A stretch of DNA of 64,000 bases, from contig NZ_CP008953.1 in NCBI RefSeq assembly GCF_000732925.1, positions 496,001 to 560,000 of the forward strand. The letters run 5' to 3'. This DNA is from Amycolatopsis japonica. GTDB taxonomy: Bacteria > Actinomycetota > Actinomycetes > Mycobacteriales > Pseudonocardiaceae. Below are positions 32,920-42,958 of this stretch, in pieces; positions within the stretch are counted from its first letter, which is position 1, and each line of letters begins with the position of its first letter. Under the pieces are notes generated by a model. That model was not told the origin of the DNA, did no database searches, and saw only the letters and a program-made list of their open reading frames with translations. Made by a program: the position numbers and the translations under genes.

Positions 32920-34086
32920 CTACGGCAGCCGCACCCGGACGACCAGTCCGCCGCCGCGGCCGCCCGGTTCCGCGCCCGCGGTCCCGCCGTGCGCCTTCGC
33001 GATGGACCGGACGATCGACAGGCCGAGCCCGGCGTTGCGGGAGTCGCCGGTACGGTCGCCCGAAAGCCGGCGGAACGGCTCGAACAGGGCGGGTACGGCG
33101 TCCAGCGGCACCTGCGGGCCGGTGTTGCGCACCACCAGCGCCGGATCGCCGCCGATGTCGACGTGGATCCAGCCGCCCTGGCGGTTGTAGGTGATGGCGT
33201 TGTGCACCAGGTTCGTGACCAGCCGTTCCAGCAGCACGGGATCGCCGGACACCGTCCGCGGCCGCAGCCGCGACTCCACCGTGACCCCCGCCTCCTCGGC
33301 CATGGCCGACGCCGACCGGATCACCGTCGCCGCGACCTCGTCCAGCCGCACGGGGGCTCGCGCGGTCAGGCCGCGGTCGCTGCGGGCGAGCACGAGCAGG
33401 CCTTCGATCATCCGTTCGCTGCGTTCGTTGGTGTAGATCAGATGTTCGCCGAGTTTCCGGACCTCGGGGCTCGCGTCGGGGGCGGCCATCGCGACCTCGA
33501 CCAGCGTCCGCTGCACCGCGAGCGGGGTCCGCAGTTCGTGGGAAGCGTTGGCGACGAAGCGTTTCTGGCTGTCGAAGGACACGGCGAGCCGGTCGAGCAT
33601 GCCGTCGAAGGTGTCCGCGAGTTCCTTGAGTTCGTCGTCGGGGCCGTCGAGGTCGATGCGCCGGTCGAGGTTTTCGACCTCGAGTTTCCGTGCCGTGGAA
33701 GTGATCGCGTGCAACGGCCGCAGTACGCGGCTCGCCATCAGCCAGCCGAGCAGCACCGCGAGGCCGCCGGCGATCGCCAACGCCACCAGTGATTGCCACA
33801 GCAGGGTCGAAAGGACGTCCGAGCGGTATTCGGTGATCGACGTCGCGACCAGTTGCGTGGCCTGGGCTCGTTCGGCGGGGAGGATGCTCGTCGTGTCCAT
33901 CGGATACGCCCTGGCGACCTCGATCTGGGCGCCCGCGGTCGCTCCGTTCGCGAACGCCGCCGTATCCGGCAGGGTCGAGCTCACCAGCAGGTAGTTGACG
34001 ATGAGCAGGGCGAGCCCGACGATCAGGAACGCGCCGCCGTAGAGCGCCGTCAGCTTGGTGCGGACGGAGAGCCGGAGCGGTTTCAC
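32920..34086 (-). CDS. sensor histidine kinase (OmpR-type system)
   Basis: A 388-residue membrane kinase. Transmembrane helices lie at about residues 13-35 and 95-118 and enclose a ~60-residue external sensor segment. A HAMP domain follows (MASRVLRPLHAITSTARKLE). The phosphoacceptor is His183 in FVANASHELRTPLA, and an ATPase domain includes NLVHNAITYN and GLGLSIVRSIAKAHGG. It starts at GTG 34086, overlapping the regulator's TGA by 4 nt. It phosphorylates the adjacent response regulator. The sensed signal is unknown; similar systems often control neighbouring MacB-like efflux operons, here found at 36893-40429 beyond a fucosidase gene. Confidence 0.9.
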   Translation of the reverse strand: MKPLRLSVRTKLTALYGGAFLIVGLALLIVNYLLVSSTLPDTAAFANGATAGAQIEVARAYPMDTTSILPAERAQATQLVATSITEYRSDVLSTLLWQSLVALAIAGGLAVLLGWLMASRVLRPLHAITSTARKLEVENLDRRIDLDGPDDELKELADTFDGMLDRLAVSFDSQKRFVANASHELRTPLAVQRTLVEVAMAAPDASPEVRKLGEHLIYTNERSERMIEGLLVLARSDRGLTARAPVRLDEVAATVIRSASAMAEEAGVTVESRLRPRTVSGDPVLLERLVTNLVHNAITYNRQGGWIHVDIGGDPALVVRNTGPQVPLDAVPALFEPFRRLSGDRTGDSRNAGLGLSIVRSIAKAHGGTAGAEPGGRGGGLVVRVRLP

Positions 34087-34742
34087 GACCCGAACCGGTA
34101 ACCCGCGCCGGGCACGGTCTCGATCAGCGGCGGTTCGCCGAGTTTGCGCCGCAACGTCATCATCGCCACGCGGACGGCGTTCGTGAACGGGTCGGCGTGT
34201 TCGTCCCACGCCTTCTCCAGCAGTTCTTCCACGCTGACCACGGTCCCTTCGGCGCGCATGAGCACCTCCAAGACGGCGAATTCCTTGGGGGACAAGGGAA
34301 GGAACCGGCCGTCGCGGGACGCCTGGTGCCGGGGCAGGTCGAGGACGACGCCGCCGCGTTCCAGCACCGGTGGCAACGCCGGCCGCGCGCGCCGCGAGAG
34401 CGCCTGCACCCTGGCGACGAGTTCGGCGAACGCGAACGGTTTCGTCAGGTAGTCGTCGGCGCCGAGGCCCAGCCCGGCGACCCGGTCGTTGACGTCGGCC
34501 GCGGCCGTCAGCATGAGGACCCGGGCCTCGCCGCCGGTCCCGATCACCGCGGCGCAGACTTCGTCGCCGTGCACGACGGGGAGGTCCCTGTCGAGCACGA
34601 CGACGTCGTAGCCGTGCACCCCCACCCGGTCCAGGGCCTGCGCGCCGTCGTAGCAGACGTCGACGGCCATGGAGAACCGTCGCAGGCCCTCGGCGATCGT
34701 GTCCGCCAGGAGCCGCTCGTCTTCCACCACCAGCACTCTCAC
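34083..34742 (-). CDS. OmpR/PhoB-type response regulator
   Basis: A 219-residue regulator. The receiver domain holds the acidic pocket (VVEDER), phospho-acceptor Asp51 (DVVVLDRDLP), Thr in LMLTAAA and Lys in DYLTKPF. The C-terminal winged helix (residues ~125-219; LSPKEFAVLEVLMRAEGTVVS...VRVAMMTLRRKLG) ends VPGAGYRF as expected. It is the first gene of the two-component operon and overlaps the kinase (GTGA). A plausible binding site (TAAGC direct repeats 11 bp apart) lies at 36806-36832 ahead of the efflux operon. Confidence 0.92.
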   Translation of the reverse strand: MRVLVVEDERLLADTIAEGLRRFSMAVDVCYDGAQALDRVGVHGYDVVVLDRDLPVVHGDEVCAAVIGTGGEARVLMLTAAADVNDRVAGLGLGADDYLTKPFAFAELVARVQALSRRARPALPPVLERGGVVLDLPRHQASRDGRFLPLSPKEFAVLEVLMRAEGTVVSVEELLEKAWDEHADPFTNAVRVAMMTLRRKLGEPPLIETVPGAGYRFGS

Positions 34743-34796
34743 CTGGCCAGTCTGCCCCGGGAGGGGGTAAGCGGGGGATAAGCGCCTGGTCGCGTG

Positions 34797-34844
34797 GGTC
34801 GTGAGTGGCGTTTCGGGTTAGAACCCGAAACGCCACTCACGACC
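34797..34844. repeat. family C palindrome (48 bp)
   Basis: Perfect 23-bp arms beginning GGTCGTGAGTGGCGTTTCGG with a 2-nt AG centre. It lies 16 bp downstream of the fucosidase stop and 54 bp upstream of the response regulator, both on the minus strand. It could end fucosidase transcription. Decayed single-arm relatives occur near 43280-43302 and 50765. Confidence 0.85.
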
Positions 34845-34859
34845 AGCTGTACCGAACGC

Positions 34860-36662
34860 TCAGCCGGCCGGGTGCAACTGACGCGCCGGGATCACCTGCT
34901 GCGGAGTGTTCGGGCTCGACCACAGCAGCTTCATCGACGCCTCCCCGCCGCGTTCGGTGTGTTCGAGCCGGATCGCGTAGGACCGCCCGGCGACCAGGTC
35001 GAGAGTCGCTTTGTCGACACTGGGCCCGTGGGGTGTGGTGTTGTCGATCAGGAGTTTCCCGTCGACCCACAGCCGCACGGTGTCGTCCGAGACCGTGGTG
35101 AACGTGTACTTCCCGGTGTCGCGCGCGGCGACCTGCCCGGTCCAGCGCGACGAGAAGGTCTCCGCCGGGATCTTCGCGTCCGGTGAGCCGGTGAACTTCC
35201 AGTTGTGGTTCACGCCCGGCTCGACCCGCCGCACCGTCGGCGTCCCGGTGAAGTCCGCGTTCGGCCAGTATTCGGCGGTCAACCCGGTCCCGCGTCCGAC
35301 AGGCGCCTGCGGCACCGGATCGACGCTCAGCTCGATGACGGTCGCGATGTCGTTCGTCCGGCTGCCCGACGGCGTGAGCTTCACGCTTCCGGGTGACTGC
35401 TCGACCCGCACGCGCTGACGGCTGCCGAGCACTCGCGCTTCGCGGACGCGGAAAGGCGCCAACGCGTCGAGCGTCAGAGAACCGCCCGAAGCGGGCCAAT
35501 CGAACACCGACGCGTACAGCTTGTCGCCGCGACGGCTGACGACACCCCAGCTCGGTTCTGCGACCAGACCTGGCGCGCCTGCCCCGTAGACAGCCGCGGA
35601 CTGGCCGTTGGTCCGCAGCCACTGGCCCATCTGTTTCAGCCTGTCGATGGATTCCGTCGGCACCCGTCCGTTGCGATCGGGGCCGACGTTGAGCAGGAAG
35701 TTCCCGCTACGGCCGGCGATCGAGAGCAGTTTCCTGGTCAGATCCGCCGAGGACTTCCAGTTGTGGTCCCAATCGGTGTAACCCCAGCTGCCGTTGAGGG
35801 TCATGCACGATTCCCACAGCTGCCCGTCGACCGGCTTGTCCGGGATCTCCTGTTCCGGCGTGCCCGTGTCGCCGTCGACCACCCGCCGTTTGCCGACGCG
35901 GTTGTTGACCACAATGGACGGATCGAGGCTGCGGACGTAAGCCTCCAGCTCCTCGCCGTCCCTTTCCGTCCAAGGGTTGTTGGGCCGGTCGGTGCTCCAT
36001 TCGCCGTCGAACCACAGCACCGCCGGGTGGTAGTTGTCGACGAGTTCCTTGAGCTGGGCGTACATCCGCTCCTTGTACTTGGGGAACGTCGCGGGGTCCG
36101 GGAAGTCCGGGTCGTGCCAATCCCAGATCGAGTAGTAGAAGCCGAGTTTGACGTCGCGCGCGGCCGTCGCGCGTTTCAGTTCGGCGAGGATGTCACGCTT
36201 CTTGTCGAACGCCGAGTGGTCGCGGAGGTTGAACTTGTTGACCTTCGTCGGCCACATCGCGTAGCCCTCGTGATGCTTCGACGTGATCACCACGTACTTC
36301 TGCCCGGCGTCCTTCGCCGACTGCGCGATGGCGTTCGCGTCGAAGCCGGCGGGGTTGAACTTCGCGGCGATCTGCTCGTATTCCGCGCGCGGGATCTGGC
36401 AGTTCCGTTGGATCCATTCGGCGTCCTGGCAAACGCTTCCATCAGGGCGGGTGTACTTCCCCTGCAGCTGCGAGTACGTGCCGAAGTGGATGAACTGGCC
36501 GAAGCGGTCGTCGCGCCACCAGTGCGTCCGGTCGGCGGTGAACGGGTCGTCGTAGGCGTGGTCGGACGGGAGTGGCGCGGCTTCTGCGGCGGGCGCGATG
36601 CCCAGTGCGGTGGTCGCGATGACGAGGGCCGCCAGGGCCCGGAGTGGCTTGCGGCGATTCAT
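34860..36662 (-). CDS. secreted alpha-L-fucosidase (GH29) with PA14 domain
   Basis: A 600-residue secreted glycosidase. Residues 1-29 are a signal peptide (MNRRKPLRAL...AEAA). The GH29 catalytic barrel spans about 35-370, with FGQFIHFGTYS, TSKHHEGYAMWPTK and the catalytic nucleophile Asp219 in VLWFDGEW. It would release alpha-linked fucose from glycans by a retaining mechanism. Residues ~455-600 form a PA14 domain (GLTAEYWPNADFTG...), probably for carbohydrate binding. The ATG has GGAGGAG upstream. It lies between the two-component genes and the efflux operon, interrupting what is commonly one neighbourhood, and is probably an independent gene. Paired inverted repeats at 36709-36786 may be its operator. 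Confidence 0.9.
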   Translation of the reverse strand: MNRRKPLRALAALVIATTALGIAPAAEAAPLPSDHAYDDPFTADRTHWWRDDRFGQFIHFGTYSQLQGKYTRPDGSVCQDAEWIQRNCQIPRAEYEQIAAKFNPAGFDANAIAQSAKDAGQKYVVITSKHHEGYAMWPTKVNKFNLRDHSAFDKKRDILAELKRATAARDVKLGFYYSIWDWHDPDFPDPATFPKYKERMYAQLKELVDNYHPAVLWFDGEWSTDRPNNPWTERDGEELEAYVRSLDPSIVVNNRVGKRRVVDGDTGTPEQEIPDKPVDGQLWESCMTLNGSWGYTDWDHNWKSSADLTRKLLSIAGRSGNFLLNVGPDRNGRVPTESIDRLKQMGQWLRTNGQSAAVYGAGAPGLVAEPSWGVVSRRGDKLYASVFDWPASGGSLTLDALAPFRVREARVLGSRQRVRVEQSPGSVKLTPSGSRTNDIATVIELSVDPVPQAPVGRGTGLTAEYWPNADFTGTPTVRRVEPGVNHNWKFTGSPDAKIPAETFSSRWTGQVAARDTGKYTFTTVSDDTVRLWVDGKLLIDNTTPHGPSVDKATLDLVAGRSYAIRLEHTERGGEASMKLLWSSPNTPQQVIPARQLHPAG

Positions 36663-36804
36663 GCACTCCTCCTCGCTGAGGTGTGGACGTCGGGGACTTT
36701 AAGAAGCCAGAGATCGGATGTGAACCTCCGAAAGGTCCATCAGGGAGCTAGTTCACCCGGAAAGACGGAAGAAAGGTCGGATCTCTGTTCCGCTGATCGG
36801 GACT

Positions 36805-36833
36805 GTAAGCGCGACATAAGCAACATCGCTTAC
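36805..36833. promoter_or_regulatory. candidate response-regulator box ahead of the efflux operon
   Basis: TAAGC at 36806-36810 repeats at 36817-36821, an 11-bp spacing typical of OmpR/PhoB-family sites. An inverted copy (GCTTA) follows at 36828-36832, so GTAAGCG and CGCTTAC also form a 7-bp-arm inverted repeat. It lies 60-90 bp upstream of the lipoprotein start. Confidence 0.4.
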
Positions 36834-36892
36834 CGCCCCGGAATCGCCGTCTCCGTAGAAATCGGGTCGCCAAGACGACCGAAGGAGCAGCG

Positions 36893-37438
36893 ATGCGGAA
36901 ACGACCCATGGCGGTGCTGATCGCCGGAGCGGTCTTCGCGCTCGTGGCCGGTTGCGGTGGTGGCGGGGACGGCGGCGACAAGGTCGCCTCGATCTCGTCC
37001 CCTCCCGCCGCCGGCGCGGGCGACGGGAAGCAGGCGGACAACGTGTCCGACGAGGACAAGATGCGCAACTTCGCGAAGTGCATGCGGGAGCACGGCGTCG
37101 ACATGCCGGATCCCAAGACCGACGGCGACGGGCAAGGCTCGATCTCCATCGAGGCCGGCGAGGTCGGGCGCGACGAGAACAAGATGAAGGCCGCGAGCGA
37201 CGCGTGCCGGAAGCTGCTGCCCAACGGTGGCGAGATCAAGCCGCCCACGCCGGAAGAACTCGACAAGATGCGCAAGGAAGCCAAGTGCATGCGCGAGCAC
37301 GGGATCGACTTCCCGGATCCCGATCCCAGCGGCAAGGGCGCCGCCATGACGATGGACATGGGCGACCCCAAGAAGTTCGAAGAAGCGGCGAAGGCCTGCG
37401 GTCTCGGCATGACCGTGAGGGCGGCCCCGGCGAAATGA
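36893..37438 (+). CDS. lipoprotein with duplicated KCMREHG motif
   Basis: A 181-residue lipoprotein. The signal ends in LVAGC with lipidated Cys21. The mature part contains the same segment twice: FAKCMREHGVDMPDPK and AKCMREHGIDFPDPD, each followed ~30 residues later by another Cys in a (S)DAC or AKAC helix. This suggests an internal duplication giving two Cys-paired helical hairpins. No activity is known. It is the first gene of the adaptor/ABC efflux operon and overlaps the next gene by ATGA. Such lipoproteins are usual partners of MacB-like systems in actinomycetes. GAAGGAGCAGCG precedes the ATG. Confidence 0.75.
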   Translation: MRKRPMAVLIAGAVFALVAGCGGGGDGGDKVASISSPPAAGAGDGKQADNVSDEDKMRNFAKCMREHGVDMPDPKTDGDGQGSISIEAGEVGRDENKMKAASDACRKLLPNGGEIKPPTPEELDKMRKEAKCMREHGIDFPDPDPSGKGAAMTMDMGDPKKFEEAAKACGLGMTVRAAPAK

Positions 37439-38535
37439 GCGAACACGAAGGACCCGGCGGCGCACGGCGGTCGCGCCGGGCACGCTGGTTCATCATCGCG
37501 GCGGTCCTCGTCGTCGTGGTCGGGACGATGTCCGTGGTCGTGCTGACCAGGGTCACCTCCGAGGCCCAGCAGGTCGGGCAGGCGCCGCCGCCGGTCGAGA
37601 CCGCGAAGGTCGAGAAGACCGACCTGCAGGAGGAAGAGGAAGCGAACGGGAAACTGGGCTACGGCGAGGAAAGCTCCCTCGCCGGCCGGAAACAGGGCAC
37701 GATCACGTCCCTGCCGGACGCGGGCGCGGTGCTCACCCGCGGCAAGGCCGTGTACGGCGTCGACGCCAAACCCGTCCCGCTGTTCTACGGCACGCTGCCG
37801 TTCTTCCGCGACCTCGCCGACGGGGCCGCTGACGGCCCGGACGTCAAGCAGCTGGAAGAGAACCTGAAGGCGCTCGGTTTCGGCGGTTTCGGCACGCCCG
37901 ACAAGAAGTTCACCTCCGCGACCGCCGCCGCGATCAAGAAATGGCAGAAGTCGCTGGGCTTGGAGCAGACCGGCGCGTTCGGGCAGGGCGACGTCGTCCT
38001 TGCGCCGGGTGAGATCCGGGTTTCGCAGGTCGCCGCGCAACTCGGCGGCCCCGGCGGCGGCGAACTGCTGAAGTACACCGGCACCGAGCGTCTCGTCGAG
38101 GTCAAACTCGACGCCGCCAAGCAGGCCATCGCCAAGGCGGGGGACAAGGTCGGGGTCGACATCACCGGCGGCAAGACCACGACCGGCGTGATCACCGACG
38201 TCGGCAAGGTCGCGGAGAACGGCAAGGACGGTGCCGGGCAGGACGACGGCAAGCCGAAGATCAAGGTGAAGATCAAACTGGACGATCCGGCCGCGGCGGG
38301 ATCGCTCGATTCGACACCGGTGTCCGTGCGGTTCACCAAGGAAGTCCACAGTGGAGTGTTGGCGGTCCCGGTCGGGGCGCTGCTCGCGCTCGCCGAGGGT
38401 GGATACGCCGTCGAGGTCGACGAAGGCGGCAAGCGTCGTCTCATCGCGGTGAAGACCGGTTTGTTCTCAGGCGGACGCGTCGAGGTCACCGGCACCGGCC
38501 TCGCCGCCGGGATGCGGGTGGTGACGACGTCATGA
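37435..38535 (+). CDS. efflux adaptor with peptidoglycan-binding domain
   Basis: A 366-residue membrane-anchored protein. A cytoplasmic Arg-rich start and one transmembrane helix ([20 protein letters not shown], residues ~19-38) lead to an external MacA/HlyD-like part. Residues ~125-185 form a PG_binding_1 domain ([14 protein letters not shown]...[18 protein letters not shown]). Beta-barrel/lipoyl-like sections follow. It should link the MacB-like permease to the cell wall and pass substrates outward. It overlaps the lipoprotein before it (ATGA) and the ATPase after it (ATGA), so the operon is tightly coupled. Confidence 0.85.
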   Translation: MSEHEGPGGARRSRRARWFIIAAVLVVVVGTMSVVVLTRVTSEAQQVGQAPPPVETAKVEKTDLQEEEEANGKLGYGEESSLAGRKQGTITSLPDAGAVLTRGKAVYGVDAKPVPLFYGTLPFFRDLADGAADGPDVKQLEENLKALGFGGFGTPDKKFTSATAAAIKKWQKSLGLEQTGAFGQGDVVLAPGEIRVSQVAAQLGGPGGGELLKYTGTERLVEVKLDAAKQAIAKAGDKVGVDITGGKTTTGVITDVGKVAENGKDGAGQDDGKPKIKVKIKLDDPAAAGSLDSTPVSVRFTKEVHSGVLAVPVGALLALAEGGYAVEVDEGGKRRLIAVKTGLFSGGRVEVTGTGLAAGMRVVTTS

Positions 38536-39218
38536 CCCCGGTGCTGGCCGTGCGCAACGCCTCGCGCACCTATCCCGGCGGCGTGCGCGCCCTGCACGAG
38601 GTGACACTGTCCATTGAGGACAGGGAGATGGTCGCCATCCTGGGGCCGTCGGGTTCCGGCAAGTCGACGCTGCTGCAGCTGATGGGCACACTCGACCGGC
38701 CGACCAGCGGCGTCATCGAACTGCGCGGGCACGACGTGGCGAAACTGCCCGACCGCAAGCTTTCGGCGTTGCGGTCGCGGTGGATCGGGTTCGTGTTCCA
38801 GCAGTTCTTCCTCAGTGAGGGGGTGAGCGCGGTCGACAACGTCGCGACAGGCCTGCTGTACGCGGGGGTGCCGCGGCGGAAACGGCGCGAGCGGGCGCTG
38901 GCCGCGCTCGACCGCGTCGGGCTCGCGCACCGGGCGGGGCATTTCCCGAACGAGCTCTCCGGCGGGGAACGGCAGCGGGTGGCGATCGCGCGGGCGGTCG
39001 TCAACTCGCCGTCGATCCTGCTGGCCGACGAGCCGACCGGGAACCTCGACACGGGCAACGGCGCGGCGATCCTCAACCTGCTGGCCACGTTGAGCTCGCA
39101 GGGGACGACGGTCGTGATCATCACGCACGACCGGGAGATCGCGGCGGGCATCCCGCGCCGGATCGAACTGCGGGACGGGCGGATCCGGCTCGACACCGGG
39201 ACGGGGGTGCTGGTGTGA
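38532..39218 (+). CDS. ABC transporter ATPase (MacB/LolD type)
   Basis: A 228-residue nucleotide-binding subunit. Walker [10 protein letters not shown] is near residue 40, the Q-loop is VFQQFFL, the signature is [14 protein letters not shown] and Walker B is [12 protein letters not shown], followed by the switch His in ITHD. All are intact. It powers the permease encoded by the next gene. It is the third gene of the operon, with 4-nt overlaps on both sides. Confidence 0.93.
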   Translation: MTPVLAVRNASRTYPGGVRALHEVTLSIEDREMVAILGPSGSGKSTLLQLMGTLDRPTSGVIELRGHDVAKLPDRKLSALRSRWIGFVFQQFFLSEGVSAVDNVATGLLYAGVPRRKRRERALAALDRVGLAHRAGHFPNELSGGERQRVAIARAVVNSPSILLADEPTGNLDTGNGAAILNLLATLSSQGTTVVIITHDREIAAGIPRRIELRDGRIRLDTGTGVLV

Positions 39219-40429
39219 GCGCGCCCGTCCTCGACAAGACGCCGGATCCGGCCCGGCTCGGCCCGCGTGACGTGCTGAACCTCGGCGCGCACGGGATGCG
39301 GACGCGGCCGATGCGGGCGGTGCTGTCCGCGCTCGGCATCGGGATCGGGATCGCCGCGATGGTGGCGGTGCTCGCGATTCCGGCGTCGGGCGCGAAGGCG
39401 TTGCAAGACCAGCTGGCCGCGCTGGGCACCAACCTGCTCACGGCGGGGCCGGGCAAGACGATGTTCGGCGGCGACGCGACCCTGCCGGACAGCGCGGTGC
39501 CAATGGCGAAACGGATCGCTCCGGTGACGGCGGCGTCCGCGACCGGGACCACCGGCGGGTCCGTGCGGCGCACGGACAAGATCGACAAGGACGAGACGTC
39601 CGGCCTCGGCGTCTACGCGGCGACGCCGGATCTTCTCGACGTCATCGGTGGTGCCGTCCGCGACGGGCAGTTCCTCCGGGACGCCACTCGCGACTATCCG
39701 GTCGTCGTGCTGGGTTCGGTCGCGGCGGCGCGGCTCGGGATCGACCACATCGACCCGGCGAAACCGCCGCAGGTGTACATCGACGGGAAGTGGTTCACCG
39801 TGGGCGGGATCCTCGGGCCGACGCCGCTGGCGCCCGAGATCGAGCGTTCGGTGCTGGTCGGCTGGGACGCGGCCAAGCGGCTCCTCGACTTCGAGGGCCA
39901 CCCGACGACCGTGTACGTGCGGGCGAAGGATTCGCAGGTCGAGAACGTGCGGTCGGTGCTCGCGCAGACGATGAACCCGGAGGCGCCGAACGAGGTCGAG
40001 GTCCGTCGTCCGTCGGAAGCGCTGGAGGCGCAGAAGCTGACGGAGAACACCTACAGCGCGCTGTTCCTCGGGCTCGGCGGGGTGGCGTTGCTGGTCGGCG
40101 GCGTCGGGGTGGCCAACACGATGGTGATCTCGGTGCTGGAACGACGCCGGGAGATCGGCCTCCGCCGCGCGCTCGGCGCGACGAAACGGCAGGTGAGAGG
40201 CCAGTTCCTGGCCGAGTCGGTGCTGTTGTCCGGGCTCGGCGGGATCGCCGGGGTCCTGGTCGGGGTGCTGGTGACGTCCGGATACGCGCTGAGCCAAGGC
40301 TGGCCTGCGGTGCTCCCCGTCGGCGCCCTGCTCGGCGGGGTCGGGATCTCGGCGCTGGTCGGTGCCGTCGCCGGTGCCTATCCGGCGATGCGCGCGGCGC
40401 GCCTGCCCCCGACCCAAGCCCTCGCCTAG
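39215..40429 (+). CDS. ABC transporter permease (MacB/FtsX type)
   Basis: A 404-residue permease with the MacB topology: one N-terminal helix ([23 protein letters not shown]), a ~220-residue external MacB_PCD domain, and three C-terminal helices ([38 protein letters not shown] and [20 protein letters not shown]). The conserved coupling segment [14 protein letters not shown] is present. The system probably exports a peptide, antibiotic or lipid-like compound. It begins at GTG 39215 overlapping the ATPase stop by 4 nt and ends the operon; the hairpin at 40433 follows by 4 bp. Confidence 0.9.
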   Translation: MSAPVLDKTPDPARLGPRDVLNLGAHGMRTRPMRAVLSALGIGIGIAAMVAVLAIPASGAKALQDQLAALGTNLLTAGPGKTMFGGDATLPDSAVPMAKRIAPVTAASATGTTGGSVRRTDKIDKDETSGLGVYAATPDLLDVIGGAVRDGQFLRDATRDYPVVVLGSVAAARLGIDHIDPAKPPQVYIDGKWFTVGGILGPTPLAPEIERSVLVGWDAAKRLLDFEGHPTTVYVRAKDSQVENVRSVLAQTMNPEAPNEVEVRRPSEALEAQKLTENTYSALFLGLGGVALLVGGVGVANTMVISVLERRREIGLRRALGATKRQVRGQFLAESVLLSGLGGIAGVLVGVLVTSGYALSQGWPAVLPVGALLGGVGISALVGAVAGAYPAMRAARLPPTQALA

Positions 40430-40432
40430 CTC

Positions 40433-40483
40433 GCGTTTCGTCCTCTGGATGCGGTGGTTCACCGCATCCAGAGGACTGAACGC
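40433..40483. repeat. family D palindrome (51 bp)
   Basis: Arms of 24 bp (GCGTTTCGTCCTCTGGATGC... and its complement) with two mismatches and a 3-nt loop. It lies 4 bp after the permease stop and 27 bp before the mannosyltransferase start, both on the + strand. It is related to the elements at 15839 and 62674. Confidence 0.8.
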
Positions 40484-40509
40484 GCGGTGGCGGTGGGTAA
40501 TCTCGCCGG

Positions 40510-41709
40510 GTGCTGGTGGGATTGTCGGGGCGGAAACTCGCGGGGGCGTTGATCGCGCTCGAAGCCGTCGTGGTCGGCGTGCTGTTCACGCTCAAGGTGT
40601 TCGACGGCCAGGACCTCGAGGTCTACATCGGCGGCGCGCGGCTGCTCGTCGACTCCGGCGACCCGTACGGCGCGTGGGTGCAGACGCACGGCGGCTGGCT
40701 GCCTTTCACCTACACGCCGTTCGCGGCGGCGGTGTTCCTGCCCGGCACGCTCCTGTCGGCCGCGCTGGCCACGCGACTGGTCGGGCTCGCGTCGATCATC
40801 GCGGGCGGGATCGTCGTCTACCTCTTCGTCGCGACGCTCAACGGTTCGCTCACCGATCGTTCCGCCGTCCGGGGCCGCGCCGTCGCCGTCCTGGCGGCGA
40901 TCGGGGCACAGGCCGTCGGCGGGATCATGGAGCCGGTCCGTTCGACGCTCGGCTTCGGCCAGGTGAACACCCTGCTGATGCTGCTGGTCGTCCTCGACGC
41001 CCTGCTGCCGGGCCGCGCCCGCACGAAGGGCCTGCTGATCGGCGTCGCCGCGGCGATCAAGCTGACGCCTGCCTTCTTCATCCTGTTCTTCTTGTTCCGC
41101 AAGGACTTCCGCTCCGCGGGCCGGGTGGTGGCCGGTTTCCTCGGCGCGGGCGCGCTGATGTTCCTGACCGCGCCCGGCGCGTCGGCGAGGTTCTGGACGG
41201 ACATCCTGTTCGACACCAGCCGCATCGGCGATCGCGGTTACGTCGGCAACCAGTCGCTGCGCGGGATGCTCGCGCGGTTCGGTTTCGGCTCGGCGGAAGA
41301 CGTCGTCTGGGTGCTGGCCTCGATCGCCGTGGTCGCGCTGACCGCGTTCGTGATCGTGCGCGTCGCGGAGCCGGTGGTCGCGCTGACCGCGTGTGCCGTC
41401 GGCGGGCTGCTGGTGTCGCCGGTTTCGTGGACGCACCACTGGATCTGGTGCGTGCCGATCCTGGTGCTGCTGATCCGGGCGCGTTCGGTCGTTTCGTACG
41501 TGCTCGCCGCCGTGACGGTGGCGTTGTTCGTGATCGCGCCGATGTGGCTCGCGCCGCGGCCCGCCGGGAGCTTCGGCTGGTGGCTGGCGACGGAGTCCTA
41601 CGTGCTGTACGGCCTGGTGCTGCTCGCCCTGGCCGCAGTCTTCCGCAAGTCCGTGAAGGCCTCCTTGAGGGACTCTGGGTCCCTCAAGGAGGCCTTCACG
41701 GACAGCTAG
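40510..41709 (+). CDS. GT87 (DUF2029) mannosyltransferase-like membrane protein with repeat-encoded tail
   Basis: A 399-residue polytopic protein with about ten transmembrane helices, matching the GT87/DUF2029 family that includes the polyprenol-phosphate-mannose-dependent alpha-1,2-mannosyltransferases of lipoglycan synthesis. The first external loop holds DLEVYIGGARLLVDSGDPYG with the catalytic Asp, then WLPFTYTPFAAAVF, IKLTPAFFILFF and VSPVSWTHHWIW, all typical. The last 19 residues ([19 protein letters not shown]) are encoded entirely by a family A palindrome at 41649-41703. The authentic C-terminus has thus been extended or replaced. The start is GTG 40510. It converges with serC. Confidence 0.8.
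   Translation: MLVGLSGRKLAGALIALEAVVVGVLFTLKVFDGQDLEVYIGGARLLVDSGDPYGAWVQTHGGWLPFTYTPFAAAVFLPGTLLSAALATRLVGLASIIAGGIVVYLFVATLNGSLTDRSAVRGRAVAVLAAIGAQAVGGIMEPVRSTLGFGQVNTLLMLLVVLDALLPGRARTKGLLIGVAAAIKLTPAFFILFFLFRKDFRSAGRVVAGFLGAGALMFLTAPGASARFWTDILFDTSRIGDRGYVGNQSLRGMLARFGFGSAEDVVWVLASIAVVALTAFVIVRVAEPVVALTACAVGGLLVSPVSWTHHWIWCVPILVLLIRARSVVSYVLAAVTVALFVIAPMWLAPRPAGSFGWWLATESYVLYGLVLLALAAVFRKSVKASLRDSGSLKEAFTDS
41649..41703. repeat. family A palindrome (55 bp), copy 3, inside a coding region
   Basis: Identical to the copies at 8619 and 22028 but inverted, as shown by the loop TCTGG instead of CCAGA. It lies within the 3' end of the GT87 gene and ends 11 bp before the serC stop codon. Confidence 0.9.
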
Positions 41710-41714
41710 CTAGC

Positions 41715-42854
<1,140 letters not shown>

Positions 42855-42958
42855 TCAGGTCGGGATGACCCTGCTGAAAGTCGGTGTCGCGTGTCCGGTA
42901 TGTGGGATCGGAGAACTCGCTCCCGCGGGTGCCCGTCGTCCGGGTAGCTTCTCGCCTC

